Part shown: in pieces, positions 22,836-34,719 of the stretch
Numbering within the stretch: position 1 is the stretch's first letter
How the letters are laid out: each line of letters starts with the position of its first letter
DNA from: Eudorina sp. 2006-703-Eu-15
Taxonomy: Eukaryota; Chlorophyta; Chlorophyceae; Chlamydomonadales; Volvocaceae
DNA: 64,000 bases
Direction: 5' to 3'
Assembly: GCA_003117195.1 (NCBI GenBank)
Contig: BDSI01000073.1
Coordinates: forward strand, 62,001 to 126,000
Program-made: the position numbers and the translations under genes
Notes under the pieces: model-generated
The model's database searches: none
What the model saw: only the letters and a program-made list of their open reading frames with translations
Told to the model about the DNA's origin: nothing

Positions 22836-25800
22836 TCATGAGCTGGAGGACTCCGAGAAGCTGTCGTGGCCAGTCGCCAGAGCGTGCTTCGTCGCTCCCT
22901 CCGCCCCATCACATACCTCCGTACACGTCTGACAAACCAACTTTGCGCCCGCCGTACAGCCGTCACCGTTGGAGGCCGGGGTAGCATCAGCTGCAGCATC
23001 AGCTGCAGCAGCCGCAGTCGTACCAGGGTCGACTTTGGCCGCGCTGCTGCTGCCGGTGGCAGTGGAGGTAGCGGTGGCGGTGCCGACGGCGGCGGCTGGC
23101 GACGGCGCCTCCGCCTCCCCCACCACAGGTACCAACGCCCCGTTGCCACCAGTCGCTCCGGCTGCGCTACGCGCTGCGTACGGCAGCGCCCCGCCTCCGG
23201 CAGCGCTCGTCGCGGCGACGCTGTCGGCAGGGGCTGGATCCCCGTTTGCGCCTGTCGTGGTTTCCCCCGCGGCAGAGCGCGCAGCACTGGTGCTGGTGCC
23301 GGTGCTGGCGGCGCTGGCGCCCGCAGCTGTAGCGGCGGCGGCCGTCCCACGGGTCACCCGCCGCGTGGACTGTACGGCAGTGGCGCCTGCCTTGCGCGGC
23401 CCCTGCGCCGCTTGATCGTCCGCCGCGGCGGATGAAGTCGTGGGCCCGTTGGCGGTGGGAGCGGCCGCGGGCGGCGCCGCCGTGTTCGCCTTGGCCGGTG
23501 CTGAACCCGCACTGGCGGTGGCGGCGGCCGCTTGCTTCTTGGCTGCGCCGTGGAACTGGCTCTCCTTGTGCGCCAATTCCACCTGCGGATCGGACCGGGC
23601 GGCATCGCGGGCAATGGTCGGTGGCCATTTGTGTGCCACGGCACGACGACACGACACGGAGGGTTCCACGCCCAGGAGGCATGTCCGCATGCCCATCCCT
23701 AACCCGAACGGGCATGTATGGAAGAGGCCAGCACCCAGCCACGCACCAGCTTGCGCGCGGCCGCGACAATCATCTTGCCGCGCTTGGTCCTTGGGTTGTA
23801 CGACGTCTCGTCGTCTTCCGGGTTGGCGCGGGGGCCGGCGCAGACTGCGGGTCCGAGGCACCGCAAGGACACATCGCCGGCGTGGCGGCAAGACGAGCGT
23901 GACAGCAGGTGCGGAAGGCGCACGGCCGCGCCTTTCGCGGCGGCCCGCCCTCTACACGACAGAGGTTCAAGGATGACTCGACGCTAGGTATGGTGTCGAG
24001 CGGCAGGTACGACGAAGTCGCCGACGGCCACCTATTGAGGTGGCAGACGCGACTGAGTGGCAGGAGTTCACCACACCTGTCGCGACAAGACACGACGCGA
24101 ACCCGCCCCCCCCCGCCCCGCCCCGACCGCGCATGAAGCTGCCTCCGATGCGTGGGGCGGTGGTGCCCGCCTCCCGCCTTCCGTACATCTGCGTCCCGCG
24201 GGTCAGTCCTGTGACCCACCGGCCCAGCCGCCCACCCGCATCCCTCCGCCCATCCCTTCGCTGCCGCTCCCTCCCTGCCGCACCTGCCAACGCGTCGTAG
24301 TGGACGCCGTTGTAGATCACCATCACCTGCCGCTTGTAGCCTGGCAACCGACAAGGGCAGAGGGCACGGCAGCCGCAGGCGCACGGGGCAGGGGAGGATG
24401 GGGCATGGTGAGGCATGTGGTGGATCTGGTAAGGTGAGGGGAACCGCATCATTACGAGAACGTTAGGGTTTAGGGTGCCCCGGCGCTCACTGCGCGCATG
24501 GACGTCCTTCAAGAGGGGGACGTCCTTCAAGAGGGGGACGTCCTTCAGCAGCGCCGACGCACTGAAACACTGTCACGCCTACAGACATGAGTCCAGGCCC
24601 CGTCCCAAGCCCCCAACCCAACCTGACCCGACCTGACCCGGCCCTGCCCGGCCCGACCCATGGGTCCGCGGCAGCCGTTCTGCCGTACGCCCCCCCACCC
24701 GGGTTGCCCGTGCCTGTGCCCGGGTTCGTTCTTCGGGTTTATTTCTTTTCTCAATTTAACTCCCCCACCCGGCGGCGTCTCCCCGGTGACCTCACCCGAC
24801 TCCTCCCCAAACACGTGGTTTTTGCACGACTCAATGTTCCAGGCCGCGATCTCCATGCCGTACGCCTGCGCGGCAGGCAGGGGACGGGGGCGACCCAGTG
24901 CGCGAGGGAGGACGCGCGACACGGGCGAGGGAGGGCCTAGGGTTTTAACCACGACACGGGCACAGGCACAGGCAAGATGAGCGACGCGACATGGCTGGTG
25001 GGCAGCAGCGCGCGGTCGCGCGCGCGCGAGCAAAGCACACAGCACAGGTCGACTACCTGATACCCGCAGGACCCAGATGGCTTCAGCGGCTGGATGGCTT
25101 CAGCGGCGCGCCGGGGGCAGGTCCTGAAACGGGCTGGTTACCCCGGCTGCCGGCTGCTGCAGTACAACCCCTCGGAAGAAAATGATGGGCGGGTACCATG
25201 TGGTGTCGTACGCGGGCCATCCCGAGGACATTCGACATTCGACACTCGACATTCGAGGGGTCCCCCCGACGCCGTCCGTCAAACTAAACGGCGTCTCCAC
25301 CCTCCCTCAACCCCACCGCCTCCCTCCCTCAACCCCACCGCCTCCCTCCCTCAACCTCACAGCCTCCCTCCCTCAACCCCACCGCCTCCCTCCCTCAACC
25401 CCACCGCCTCCCTCCCTCAACCTCACAGCATCCCTCCCTCAACCTCACAGCCTCCCTCCCTCAACCTCACAGCCTCCCTCCCTCAACCTCACAGCCTCCC
25501 TCCCTCAACCCCACAGCCTCCCTCCCTCCCTCGCCCTCAAGCCCTCACGCCCGTCAGCCTCGCGTGCCTGCGCCAGGATGGACAGCTCGATCCCGCCGCC
25601 CCAATTGAACGGCTGCCGGATCCAGTTGCAGTACGCCTCATTAGTCATGCCCAGGAAGGCATCCGAGTAGGTCGTCCTGTCGCTAGCCACTTGCTGTGCG
25701 ACCACCTGAGGGTGAGGACCCGCGGGACGTGGAAAGGAACCGAGACAGTGAAATGACCGACCCGCGGGTCATGATGGCGCTACGACGCGATGTTGCCGCA

Positions 25801-28356
25801 ACGACGCGCATTCGCCGACCCGCGGGTCATGATGCCGCAACGACGCGCACTGCCGGCGGGCGTTGCCGGTGTGAGCTACGGCATCGTTTGCATACTAGAA
25901 TCGAGACACGAATGGCGGCGATCGGGCATCGTTGTACGGACTGCGGGTCGGTCGTACATGCATAACCGGTCGCTGACCATGCCCCGTGCATGCAGCCGGC
26001 CCGCCGGGGAGCAACCCAGACGGCCGTACTCATCGATGACGTGCCGAAGCAGTACACTACGGCAAGTCAGCAACAGAAATGAACAGAATCGGGAGAGGCC
26101 CTGCGGCAATGCCGTACCGTCCGTAGATGCGGCGCTCTCGTACGGGACTTGTGCATCGCGTACCCTGCGTGAGGTTCGACGCGTGAGGTGCCGACGGTCG
26201 GTGCAGCGGCAGTGCGGCCCGAGGGGCGAGGACCCCGGGGTGGTTCGGGTTTGGTTTCGGGGCTGCCAACGAGAAAAAAACCCTAGAGACCCACAGACCG
26301 CCCCTGGGATCCATGCGGCCACCGCGGTCCTCGCCCTCATTTCGCCCCCTTGGACTCCGCGGGGTGAACCCGACGGCCAGGAAGAGGGATGGGCACTACA
26401 ACGTCTCGGGGCCCTCCTCACCTCCCGCATACGATGGTCCCCTTTCCCACGGAGACACACGCGCGGTCAGGGCCCTCCCGGTGCGAGGACTTTATATCCG
26501 AGGACTTCATATCTAGATCCCGATGACCACCAAAAGCAGCGACGACGACAACCTGTCGGCGACCGTCCCGCCCACCTCTGCACCCCGTCCCTAACACCAC
26601 CCACGCACTCACACACGCGCCCGGCGTCCGGCAGTCCGCAGCATCTGCTATTAGTTCTTTGCCCCTGCGCTGTGACGGCCGTTGACCGCGTTCGTACCCG
26701 GCACATCACTGCAAATTCGGCACCCGCATCTTTGCATTCCATTTGCTTTGCTCGTTTTTTCCTTCTTACTAACAACTTTTAGGACCGTCGCGCTCACGTG
26801 TGTCCCTGTCTTGCCATCCGCCTTGCATGTCCTCCGACTTCGCTTCGCTAACCACTGACGGTGCTGCTTCGCTTGGTGCTCCCGTTTCTGCATTCAGGTC
26901 AGTATCTTTTCCTTCTGCACGGGCTGGGACGGTTGTGCCGGGCACTTGCTTGCTGTCGGCATTGCACGCGCTGTTGACGCATACGCCCTTGCTTTTGCTG
27001 CACCTTAGGATCAGTAGGTAGCTTAGTAGAGTTTTCGTCTGCATTAGCCTACGACGTCATAGCCGCTGCTTCTGCTGGCGTCCCGGCGCCCACCGGCGCT
27101 CGACAACGATACGGGGCGCTGCAGCATCACGGCCTTCACCACCTTGGGACTCCTTATGGACGACATATTTCGCCCTGGCATATTGGTAACTCTGGTCTCG
27201 GTCTCAGTCGTCGGTTGCATTGCTGGACACGGGTCTGCTTATTCGCGGCTCAGCTTTTCTCCTTGATATCACACACGCGCCCACCCACCCACGCACACAC
27301 GCACCCACCCACGCTGTTGAAGAGACATGAGTTGTCCGCCGCAATCTCCCGCCGGATGACGCACGCGCTGCCATCCGCCAGGGCCACGCAGCGGGAGGTG
27401 GGCTTGAGCTTGGCGCAGGGACCTGAGCGGAGGGAACGAGAGGAGGAGAAGCAGCGCTCACCGGGTTCAGGATGTACAACATGTACGACATACAGCGCGA
27501 CAGGGGGTGAACTGATGATGGGGGGCGCGGGGGTTGCGCGCCGAAGTAAGTGCGCGGAAATGCGCAACAGACAGCGGAAGGATTCCAAGCTGTGTCGGAT
27601 TGGGTATGAATTGACTTCGCTCTGCCCTTGTTCTTCTGCGGCAGGTTAACCTGTAAACGGGTTTGACCCTGAAAATCAAATCTGCGAATCCTGTCAACCA
27701 GGGATTCGGCGTCCGGAAACGGCGCGGCTCCGAAGGTCGGCAGCTTCCGGCAGGTTCCACTATTCCCGAAGGCGGGCGGTCCGTCCCCCCCTCACTTGGC
27801 CATGACCTCAGACAGCTAAATTAAAACTCCCCACTCAAGTTGAAAGTCCCACTGATGGATTGGATGCGCCGGATGATGGCGCAGAGCCAGGCGTTGCTGG
27901 GGGTACGCAGCGTGCGGTGCGGTGCGGACGGGGAGGTGGCGGCCCGTGTGGTGGCGTCGGCGCCCTTGCCCGCGGGGCCGTGTGAGGGCCGTGTTAGGGC
28001 CGTGTTAGGGCCGCGTGTGGGGGCCTCGCACCTGCTTGCGCTGACCCGGAGCCGCCCTTGCCGCCGCGGTTGCCTCCCCGCCGGGGTCGCCGCAACAGGA
28101 ACGCCCCCAAGCCGAGCGCGAGGGCGGCGCAGCCACCCGCACCGCCGAGGAGCAGCGCCAACGGCAGGCCGCCGTTGCTGCTGCTGCTGCCGGTGAGCAC
28201 GGGCGAAGATGCTGATGCTGATGCTGCAGCTGCAGGCGGACTTGTCGTCTTGACGCCGCCCGTCGGCGCTTTTTTCTTTTCTGCGGCGGAAGCTTGTGTC
28301 GTCGCCGCAGGCGACTTAGGCGCCGATGTGGTTGCTGCACCGCCGACGGCGCTCAT
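22836..28356 (-). CDS. OTU1: OTU1/YOD1-type deubiquitinase with N-terminal membrane anchor
   Basis: Exons in transcript order: 28356-28032, 27422-27309, 26164-26118, 25705-25568, 24865-24796, 24340-24284, 23844-23747, 23582-22836; 531 residues. OTU1/YOD1 enzymes cleave ubiquitin chains and work with Cdc48/p97 in ER-associated degradation. The OTU domain (about 120-283) shows the catalytic box ADNSCLFNSVGYAM (Asp138, nucleophile Cys141), NWGGGIELSIL, and IYNGVHYDALA (His245). The C-terminus has a C2H2 finger of the YOD1 kind (CQTCTEVC...KHALATGH; Cys500, Cys503, His516, His522). Between them is an Ala/Thr/Ser-rich insert of about 190 residues. Residues 63-88 are hydrophobic and followed by RRPRRGG, suggesting a single-pass anchor with a cytosolic enzyme. 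The exon 3-4 region is supported by family alignment. The intron after 25568 has a GC donor. Confidence 0.9.
25296..25535. repeat. Tandem repeat of a CTCCCTCAACC unit (18-19 bp)
   Basis: About 13 copies of CCTCCCTCAACCCCACCG-like units in the GC-AG intron of the OTU1 gene. They read as poly Pro/Ser/Leu in plus frames, which is not coding. Confidence 0.93.
27234..27267 (-). repeat. 34-nt dispersed repeat, minus-strand copy
   Basis: Exact reverse complement of 3901-3934, in the OTU1 intron just downstream (minus sense) of the catalytic-box exon. Confidence 0.9.
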
Positions 28357-29955
28357 ACTGTCCCCAAGCTGAGACGACAGACGATCCAGATACAAGATGT
28401 CTTAGACACAGCGGAGGTTTAATGTGCTGCTCACTCGGCACCGTGCTGTCATATGGCTGCAAGCCCCCTTCAGCGAATCATTGAGCAGCCGCCAACCGCA
28501 CTACAAGATCCGACCGATGATAAGCTGGTCAACAGCAATTCAATTGCAGTATTAAGCCTTTCTCTTTGATCATCGCATATTTGCAAGGATCAATACAGCA
28601 AAGTCCGTCGCACGGTTTTAATTAGCCGCTTGAGAACAAGATAATCTTCCAAATCAATACAACGTTGTCTGTACGTGCGATGCGTGTTTTTTGTCGTATT
28701 ACGGCGAACGTTTTGAGTCACTATGATACAATTCAAGTATGGGTCGGAGCTCTTAGGATCATTTCGTCCATAAGATGCGGACATACCCCGTTAAAATGAA
28801 TGCGATTGCTCAACTTAGAAACCGACAGCCGATGACTCAGCTGTCAGCTCTGACCGGCGACCGTTGCATCGTACACAACCGAAACCTGCAACCCTTCAAA
28901 AAGGCCATTTAATTATTCAAGCCTGAGGACCTGCGCAAGGACGGCTGGGTGTTGCCGTGGACCGCGCTGCAGGACGGTGACAGCCGATGCGGCACCGAGC
29001 CGGTGCGGCTGGCGGGGCACATGGCCCACGAGGGTGCACGTGGCCCGTGCGGAGGCCTGCGGGAACCTGCGGGGGAGTCCGGCGGCAAAGCGGTGCACGG
29101 CAGCAGACGGCGCCCCAATTATGGTGCACATGCAACCCGCGCTCCGGCAGCACGGGCACTCCGAGCTGCGGCAACCTTGGTGCCCGGAGCTCCATCCCGC
29201 TCGTCCCTCTCCAGTCCGCTGTTCCAGTGTCCAGATGGCCATTGTCCACAGCCACTGGTCTGAACAGCATCGTCCGTCTGTCCGCGTCGTTATGCGTTCA
29301 TGCGCACGATGTCTACCTCGGCGCAACGGGACGGAACAACGCTCTATCTTTTACTTTGCAGGCAGCCTTTGCATGCTGCAAAACTATGGTGCAGCCTCGT
29401 TCTTCGCGCACGCACGCACGTCACCCTGATGGCGACAACTTGTATCCCATACGGCGTTCCTGGTAAAGCGGAGTGTGGCTGCCCCTTGTTCGGTGTTAGT
29501 TGCTGCGTGCTCCGTACAGCGTTGTATTCCGAGGCCGAGCCTTCCCAACGACAATGTTTGTCTCCTGACATTGTCTCGTGCAGGAAATGGTTCCTGGTTA
29601 GTTTCTGCCAATAGGCCCGTTCCTATGGGCTTAGGACGGCCCGAAACCAATCCTATGGAGTCCTACGGGCGCCTACGGAGGCGGTTATGCCACCTACCGC
29701 GTAGGCCAATTCCATTTTCCCTGTCATCATCAAAGCGACTCTGAGTTTTTTGACTGCAACATCAAACCGGCTGCCGTACACAGCGGTATGTAACGGCAGC
29801 CTGTCAAGCTTTTCATACAAGTTTGGCTGAAGCGAACTTGTTATTCTTGCCACTGATGACTCATATCAAAAGACATCATTCATCAGGTCATTTTGTAGCC
29901 GCCATTTCATTTTCTTTTTAGTTTGCTGCAGTGTTGCCGCGAAGCAATATCACAG
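28357..29955. other. Intergenic region between divergent OTU1 and F-box/ankyrin genes
   Basis: This holds the 5' flanks of both genes. Frames at 28909-29470 are GC-rich and overlap on both strands, with no motif I recognise. 28400-28800 is AT-rich and featureless. Confidence 0.45.
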
Positions 29956-31634
29956 ATGAACGCCAACCCTAAGTTCCGACCCTTGCCCCGCCTTCAGCTT
30001 ACCTCAGCTGCTGGTTTTGAAGGACTATGGGCCGACCTTCCACTGCATCTGCTCTTACGAGTTTTCGTCTTAATGGCGCCAAACGAGATCGCATGCAACA
30101 TCCGGCCGCTGTGCAAGGCCGCCGCGGCCTTCTTCAGTACTCCGCAGCACCCGACCGTAAACCTATCGCAGCCCGTGCCGCCGGAGACCTTTTTGGTGCA
30201 CTGGAGCCGACCCGACGCCGTGCATCGGCTTTCATTCAAGCAGCGCAAGCAGCTGGTGCTGCTGACTGCGGGCAGCGGTGCCAGCCCCGCCAACGTGGTG
30301 GTGGCCCTGGGGGCGGCGCGAATCTCCCCGCGCGGCCCAGAGGTCTTCAAGGCCGCCGCGCGGGCTGGCTGCCTGGAGACATACCAGCTGCTGTGTTCGC
30401 TGGAGTGCAGTGTCAGCAAGCGCGAACGCGCCAGGGCGATGTTGCTGGATGCCGCTGCAGCTGGCAAGACGCACATCTGCGACTGGCTCCTCCACGAAAA
30501 GTGGGCCTTCATCGGCTTGGATCGCGACTTTGGTGCGCGTGTCATGGACGCGGCGGCGCGAGCTGGGCACCTGGGGACATGTGGGTTTTTGAATGAGCGC
30601 TACTACTTCATGCCGCTGTGATGACTGCGCTGGCGGCGGGCGGCTACGTCGCGCAGTTCCAGCGGCTTCTGCCTTCCACCCACAAGCTGGACTGGACGGC
30701 CGCCTTGAAGGCCGGTGGTGAGCTGGACGGCGTCTTCAGGCGCTGGGTCTGGGAGGGCGGCCTCAAGTACCGCCGTGCGCTGCAGATGGCCGCCAGGGCC
30801 GGGCGGGGCTGGCTGGTGCTGCAGCTGCTGGGCGACCTGGGTTGCTACGACCGAGCTTGGCCTAATCAGGCGCCGCAGCGCCAGTGGTGGCAGTGGATCC
30901 TGCCCAGCGCGGCGGAGGGCTGCGACCTGGCTACGCTGCAGGCCCTGTTCCGACGGGCTGAGAGCTGCAACCCGGGCGGAGGCCTGAGACTGTCTGCTTT
31001 CACCCGCAGCTTCACCCTGTTGAGGGCGCTGAACAGCCCCACGGACGACTGGCGGGAGAAGGCCGAGTGGCTCATGGCGGAGCCGCGGGGGTTCGTACTG
31101 GAGGAGGACAGCTACCGCCTCATCCATGTACGGCACCGCCCGGACGAGCGTCTCAGCGAGACGCTGACGCGCCTGCTGTGGCTGGAGGAGCGGGGCCTTG
31201 CAACCGAATGGCTGCGGAGCAAAGCCGAGCAGATTCCACGTTGGTACGGTGAAGGATACTTGGCCGCTGCAAATATCGATTGGGAGGGCATGGACGGCCT
31301 TGTCCAGGCCGGCTTCCTGGACGGTAGTACAGTCGCAGGGTTGGCATCGCAGGGCGGGCGCTGGGAGGTGCTGCTGCAGCTGGTGGAAACGCGCGGCGTC
31401 AGGATTACAGAGTACATGGTCTCGGACATCGCGGCAGCGCTGGGTGAGGTGGAGCCCCTGGAGCGGCTGCTGGCAGTGCTGGGGCCGGAGACGGTGCTCA
31501 ACGGTGTCGTACTCCAGGGCGCGGCTCGGTCGGGCAGTTTGGAGCTGGTGAAGTGGCTGCTGGAGCGGGGCTGCCAGTTATATATCATACATATATATAT
31601 ATATATATATATAATATACCTAAATCGAGTCTAA
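29956..31634 (+). pseudogene. F-box/ankyrin-type protein gene, frameshifted and truncated
   Basis: The first frame, from ATG 29956, has an F-box-like segment (LWADLPLHLLLRVFVLMAPNE) and NLSQPVPPETF, then ankyrin-like helices (FKAAARAGCLETYQLL, DAAARAGHLGTCGFL). It stops at the TGA at 30619-30621. The next frame (from 30618) continues the same kind of repeats for over 300 residues (ALQMAARAGRGWLVLQLL, QGAARSGSLELVKWLLERG). This fits one missing base near 30617. The second frame then runs into a TA repeat at about 31580 and ends in YIIHIYIYIYII, so the normal C-terminus is gone. F-box/ankyrin proteins act as substrate adaptors of SCF ubiquitin ligases; large families of this style occur in volvocine algae. 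An assembly error or a very short intron could explain the shift. I saw no phase-compatible intron. Confidence 0.7.
31586..31614. repeat. (AT)n microsatellite at the break of the F-box/ankyrin gene
   Basis: An AT run directly follows the last ankyrin-like codons and marks the change from GC-rich gene sequence to AT-rich repeat-laden DNA. Confidence 0.9.
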
Positions 31635-32470
31635 GAGTGTGAGATCGGTACCCGGCGGAGCCATTAGTGAGATAGTGTTCCAGAGCAACAATAGCGGAGT
31701 CAGCACGCGTTACACAAATTCTTACTCGACCGCAGCTCTATCTGTCACAGCTGCATTCTGTTCATCCACTCTGCCCAGTTGCCAAGGATACGGCGATACA
31801 TACGGCTGTACGGCGAAGCAAGCTAGCCAGTAACCCGGCGTGACAATAGTGGTCGGAGTAAGGGCAACTCTTCAACAACCAGCAGAGACAACGCTGGGAC
31901 AACCCTGCGCACAGATCAGCCCAAGTATCCGACAGGTACCAATGCAACGGGCATGCGTGTTGTGGGTGCCGCATGGGGTGAGCTCCAACATTCCCTTTTT
32001 CCACAGGGAGGGGTGGATTCGTGTCGGCAATCAACTGCATGACCAATGTGATTGATCATTTCACCATATATTCAGCTCAGCTCAAGTGGCTTTGTTGTGC
32101 AAAATAACAGCGATCCGCATCCCCCCCTTGCTACTCTCCCCCCCCACACGAACAAACGCGTGCATACATGACGTACGCGGCCAAGACGTGTACGTACATA
32201 CGTATGTACGGCGTGCGTACACGTACGTGTGGCTCTAGTGACCCCCGCCCGCCCACACGCACATACAACGACCATTCGGAGTCCCACGAGCCCACGCAAG
32301 CAAGCAAGCATGTGTATGTTCGACTTTCCTACTACTACTCCCATCAGCAAAAAAACAAAAAAACCGTGACCATGAAGAGCGTTACGCACGTCACTACTCC
32401 GTCGCCGCCGTCCCGCATGCAGCCTGCAATAACCACCGCACGCACGGCAGCAGCCGTCATGCATCGATGC
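31635..32470. other. Non-coding stretch, nothing recognised
   Basis: No open frame with protein-like composition. 32160-32235 is rich in ACGTACGT-type palindromic repeats. Confidence 0.45.
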
Positions 32471-32474
32471 ACGC

Positions 32475-33294
32475 CTGCCGCTGCTGCTGCCGCTGCTGCT
32501 GCCGCTGCTGCTGCCGCTGCTGCTGCCGCTGCTGCTGCCGCTGCTGCTGCCGCTGCTGCTGCCGCTGCTGCTGCCGCTGCTGCTGCCGCTGCTGCTGCCG
32601 CTGCTGCTGCCGCTGCTGCTGCCGCTGCTGCTGCCGCTGCTGCTGCCGCTGCTGCTGCCGCTGCTGCTGCCGCTGCTGCTGCCGCTGCTGCTGCCGCTGC
32701 TGCTGCCGCTGCTGCTGCCGCTGCTGCTGCCGCTGCTGCTGCCGCTGCTGCTGCCGCTGCTGCTGCCGCTGCTGCTGCCGCTGCTGCTGCCGCTGCTGCT
32801 GCCGCTGCTGCTGCCGCTGCTGCTGCCGCTGCTGCTGCCGCTGCTGCTGCCGCTGCTGCTGCCGCTGCTGCTGCCGCTGCTGCTGCCGCTGCTGCTGCCG
32901 CTGCTGCTGCCGCTGCTGCTGCGCTGCTGCTGCCGCTGCTGCTGCCGCTGCTGCTGCCGCTGCTGCTGCCGCTGCTGCTGCCGCTGCTGCTGCCGCTGCT
33001 GCTGCCGCTGCTGCTGCCGCTGCTGCTGCCGCTGCTGCTGCCGCTGCTGCTGCCGCTGCTGCTGCCGCTGCTGCTGCCGCTGCTGCTGCCGCTGCTGCTG
33101 CCGCTGCTGCTGCCGCTGCTGCTGCCGCTGCTGCTGCCGCTGCTGCCGCTGCTGCTGCCGCTGCTGCTGCCGCTGCTGCTGCCGCTGCTGCTGCCGCTGC
33201 TGCTGCCGCTGCTGCTGCCGCTGCTGCTGCTGCCGCTGCTGCTGCCGCTGCTGCTGCCGCTGCTGCTGCCGCTGCTGCTGCTGCTGCCGCTGCT
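32475..33294. repeat. 12-bp satellite (CCGCTGCTGCTG)n, about 68 units
   Basis: Nearly perfect 12-mer array of about 820 bp. One unit near 32921 lacks a base and a few others are 9 or 15 bp. All frames are open in long stretches (poly-Ala, Cys-Cys-Cys-Arg, Leu-Leu-Leu-Pro on plus; Gln-Gln-Gln-Arg and Ser-Gly on minus), so ORFs of 287-417 residues here are by-products of the repeat. No promoter, splice context or flanking domain supports a protein. Confidence 0.97.
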
Positions 33295-33564
33295 CACATC
33301 GCCCACGAGCGACCCGTTGATGCATGGTAGGTGATGTACGGTACGTACTACTATCTGTACCGACTTACATACGTGCGTGCGTGCGGTGTGCGTGCGCGCG
33401 CAACAAACGTACGAGGTGCATGTATACGCCGATCAGGCTTGTGGTACATACATGATGATGTACGCGTAGGCACGCACGTGATAACGCTGCGACGACTACG
33501 CACGACGACGACGCTCGCTCGGTCACTCCTTAGCCGCCGCCGCCGGTCATTCGCTTGTCAGCAG

Positions 33565-33870
33565 GTGACACTAGCTACTGCTGTTAAGCGGTTTAAGGCC
33601 CTGGGTTCGAGTCCTATTTGGTCATGACCATCAACATTATGCATGGCCAGCTGCCGAGATGTGTAGTTGAGATGGATGGATTGAGATTCGCACGCCAGAT
33701 TGGTGGCGATTGGACCCTCTGTCTCTACGGGTGCGGGTGCGGGTGAATGGATGAGGTTGGTAGGGTCCTAACGAAGTTGGCCGGATCAACCGCCTTGGAC
33801 CCTCGGCGGCTCGTATGGCATAGGTTCGGTGCGACGATGGAATAACGTGTCCATAATAATAAAAAACCGC
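33565..33870 (+). mobile_element. Possible tRNA-derived SINE
   Basis: 33604-33614 (GGTTCGAGTCC) matches the pol III B-box consensus exactly and is preceded by AAGCGGTTTAAGGCC, like a tRNA D-arm. About 250 bp of unique body follow, ending in CATAATAATAAAAAA, an A/T-rich simple tail as SINEs have. The A and B boxes are too close for a functional tRNA. I could not confirm target-site duplications. Confidence 0.4.
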
Positions 33871-34424
33871 AACATAACCCTTAAACAGCAGGGCCTACCC
33901 ACACTGTAACGAACGGTAGGTACTACCGATCAATAACCAAGATACATAATAATACTAGCTAGATAGGTCCCCAGCAGCCACCCCAGCCCCATCCACCGTA
34001 TCCACCGTATGTAGCGCGCATCACGTGCACCAGCTACAACTAACAACTGCCAACCAAATACGTAGCTCACTGACCGACCCTTCACGCCATCCACCGACGT
34101 CCGCCACGCAAACGTAAGTAACGCACACACGCACGCACGCCTGCTGCATGCATGTTGCCCATCCGTCCGTCCGTCGCCGCCGGATGGAGACTCACGTTGC
34201 TTGCATCCATCTGCTGTCTGTTCCGTACTACTGTACGTCCGCGCTGCGTACGGTACGTAGCTTATTTACGTACATGCAGCGTGGTGCTGCTGCTGATCAT
34301 TCGTTTCACTTCGTTCTATCTCCCCCGCCCGCCCGCCCGCCCAAAAAACAACGAAGATCGATCGATCGATATATGCGCACGCACGCATCTGGACTGTGGG
34401 TCCGGTCGCCTGCTGTCGCGCGAT

Positions 34425-34516
34425 CTAGCTAGCTCGCTAGCTCGCTCGCTAGCTAGCTCGCTAGCTAGCTCGCTCGCTAGCTCGCTAGCTAGCTCGCTAG
34501 CTAGCTCGCTAGCTGC
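34425..34516. repeat. (GCTAGCTC/GCTA)n microsatellite
   Basis: A run of GCTA and GCTC tetranucleotides. Because GCTAGC is self-complementary the tract can fold on itself. Confidence 0.95.
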
Positions 34517-34719
34517 TGTTACATATATACGTGCGTGCTGCCGCAGGACGTCCGCGCGCGCGAGCGGGAACAATAATGTTATAGTGCGGTTTCCAGGTAG
34601 GTTATCCGGTGCACGCAGGTATCAGAGGCCATCCCTGCATACATACATATCTGGCGTACGTCCGTCCCGGAACTAACGACTCGTGATGTCATGCGTGGGC
34701 TGCTGCTGCTGCTGCTGTT

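Noticed and set aside
32072..33334. ORFs of 287-417 residues (poly Gln-Arg, poly Ala, Leu-Pro, Cys-Arg, Ser-Gly)
   Set aside because: They arise from a 12-bp satellite that has no stop in several frames; nothing outside the repeat looks coding.
33571..33625. tRNA gene
   Set aside because: The B box is exact, but the A-box-like sequence is only about 15 nt away and no acceptor stem or anticodon arm can form.
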